Of a stretch of 6,061 nucleotides of DNA, positions 5,647 through 6,061 are shown piece by piece. This DNA comes from Candidatus Hermodarchaeota archaeon. GTDB taxonomy: Archaea > Asgardarchaeota > Hermodarchaeia > Hermodarchaeales > Hermodarchaeaceae. How positions within the stretch are numbered: the first letter of the stretch is position 1; each line of letters begins with the position of its first letter. A model generated the notes under the pieces. The model worked only from the letters and a program-made list of their open reading frames with translations. It did not search any database and had not been told where the DNA came from. The stretch is taken from assembly GCA_016840185.1 (NCBI GenBank), contig JAEOSV010000283.1, positions 1 through 6,061 on the forward strand. The letters run 5' to 3'. The translations under genes and the position numbers were made by a program.

Positions 5647-5655
5647 TTTGTTTTT
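5647..5655 (+). terminator. Possible weak oligo-T terminator after aIF1A
   Basis: TTTGTTTTT lies 15-23 bases after the aIF1A stop codon and just before nep1. Archaeal polymerase can pause or terminate on such tracts. Since nep1 starts only about 12 bases further on and no TATA box is obvious for it, partial read-through is more likely than full termination. Confidence 0.25.
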
Positions 5656-5666
5656 ACCTTCAAGTG

Positions 5667-6061
5667 ATGAGTATATTCACCATGTTAGTCCTCGGACTCA
5701 TCGAAACTGCCTTGGAATTAGTTCCTACAGATCTTGCTAATCACCCAACGGTAATGAATTCAGCTCAAAAAAGAGGAAAGACACCTACTGAAGTCCTTCT
5801 TGACGAAAGTATCCATTCGAAGGCCCTTCAAACTCTTCCCGATGCTGAGAAGCGCGGTCGCCCAGATATTGCACACCGAAGTTTATTGGTTGCTATGGAC
5901 AGTGTCTTAGCTAGAGAAGATCAGCTTGAGGTTTTCCTTCACACCTATTCAGGGGAAATTATTCAGATAGCCAAGAATACCCGGTTACCTCGCCGCACAC
6001 CACGTTTTGTTGGCCTCATGGAGCAATTATTACTCAACAAACAGGTGCCCAGACAAGGGGA
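5667..6061 (+). CDS. nep1: Nep1/Emg1 rRNA pseudouridine N1-methyltransferase, 3'-partial
   Basis: Nep1 is a SPOUT-class, SAM-dependent enzyme that N1-methylates a pseudouridine in small-subunit rRNA and assists small-subunit assembly. The 131 visible residues carry family motifs: 'ETALELVP' (13-20), 'KRGKTPTEVLLDESIH' (35-50), the hallmark 'KRGRPDIAHRSLL' (62-74), 'FLHTYSGEIIQI' (90-101) and 'TRLPRRTPRFVGLMEQLL' (105-122). The C-terminal half, which holds the knotted SAM-binding part, lies beyond the window, so the end is a cut and not a truncation. The frame has a stop at 5643. ATG 5667 is preceded directly by in-frame GTG 5664, and ATG 5682 is a further candidate that would use the GTGAT at 5664-5668 as a ribosome-binding site and give 'MLVLGLIETALE', close to the usual family start. 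The choice between 5667 and 5682 is open. It follows eif1a by 35 bases and is probably co-transcribed with it. Confidence 0.93.
   Translation, partial: MSIFTMLVLGLIETALELVPTDLANHPTVMNSAQKRGKTPTEVLLDESIHSKALQTLPDAEKRGRPDIAHRSLLVAMDSVLAREDQLEVFLHTYSGEIIQIAKNTRLPRRTPRFVGLMEQLLLNKQVPRQG

Overview
The window is archaeal. Five consecutive genes at the 3' end encode translation initiation factors and ribosome-maturation proteins of archaeal/eukaryotic type: aIF2-beta, a DUF424 protein, NMD3, aIF1A and Nep1. They are preceded by an RPA32-like single-stranded-DNA-binding protein. TATA-like boxes and oligo-T tracts replace bacterial-style promoters and hairpin terminators. The first gene joins an N-glycosylation-rich, Ig-like surface region through one membrane helix to a cytoplasmic longin/roadblock-like domain. 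That architecture is typical of Asgard archaea (Thorarchaeota, Lokiarchaeota, Heimdallarchaeota and relatives), so an Asgard source is my best inference. The phylum is not proven from this window alone. All genes lie on the + strand.

Region 1 (1-2172) is the 3' part of a large cell-surface protein whose frame is already open at base 1, so its N-terminus is missing. Oligo-T tracts follow it (2185-2230). Region 2 (2277-3041) is the RPA32-like protein, with an OB fold and a C-terminal winged helix. Region 3 (3042-3166) is a 125-bp intergenic stretch with a TATA-like element correctly placed for the next gene. Region 4 (3167-6061) is the translation cluster: eif2b, DUF424, nmd3, a short promoter-containing gap, eif1a and nep1. 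The last gene is cut by the window end about halfway through.

aIF2-beta and aIF1A act on the small subunit during initiation: the first delivers initiator tRNA as part of aIF2, the second occupies the A site. Nep1 methylates a pseudouridine in small-subunit rRNA. NMD3 is, in eukaryotes, a late large-subunit assembly and export factor. DUF424 has no established function but is strongly tied to this neighbourhood. The cluster itself is a known archaeal arrangement. The less ordinary points are the receptor-like Ig/TM/longin fusion and the lysine/threonine-rich N-terminal extension of aIF2-beta, which is built from perfect 30-bp tandem repeats. No CRISPR array, insertion sequence, tRNA or rRNA was seen, and no gene-free stretch exceeds 300 bases.
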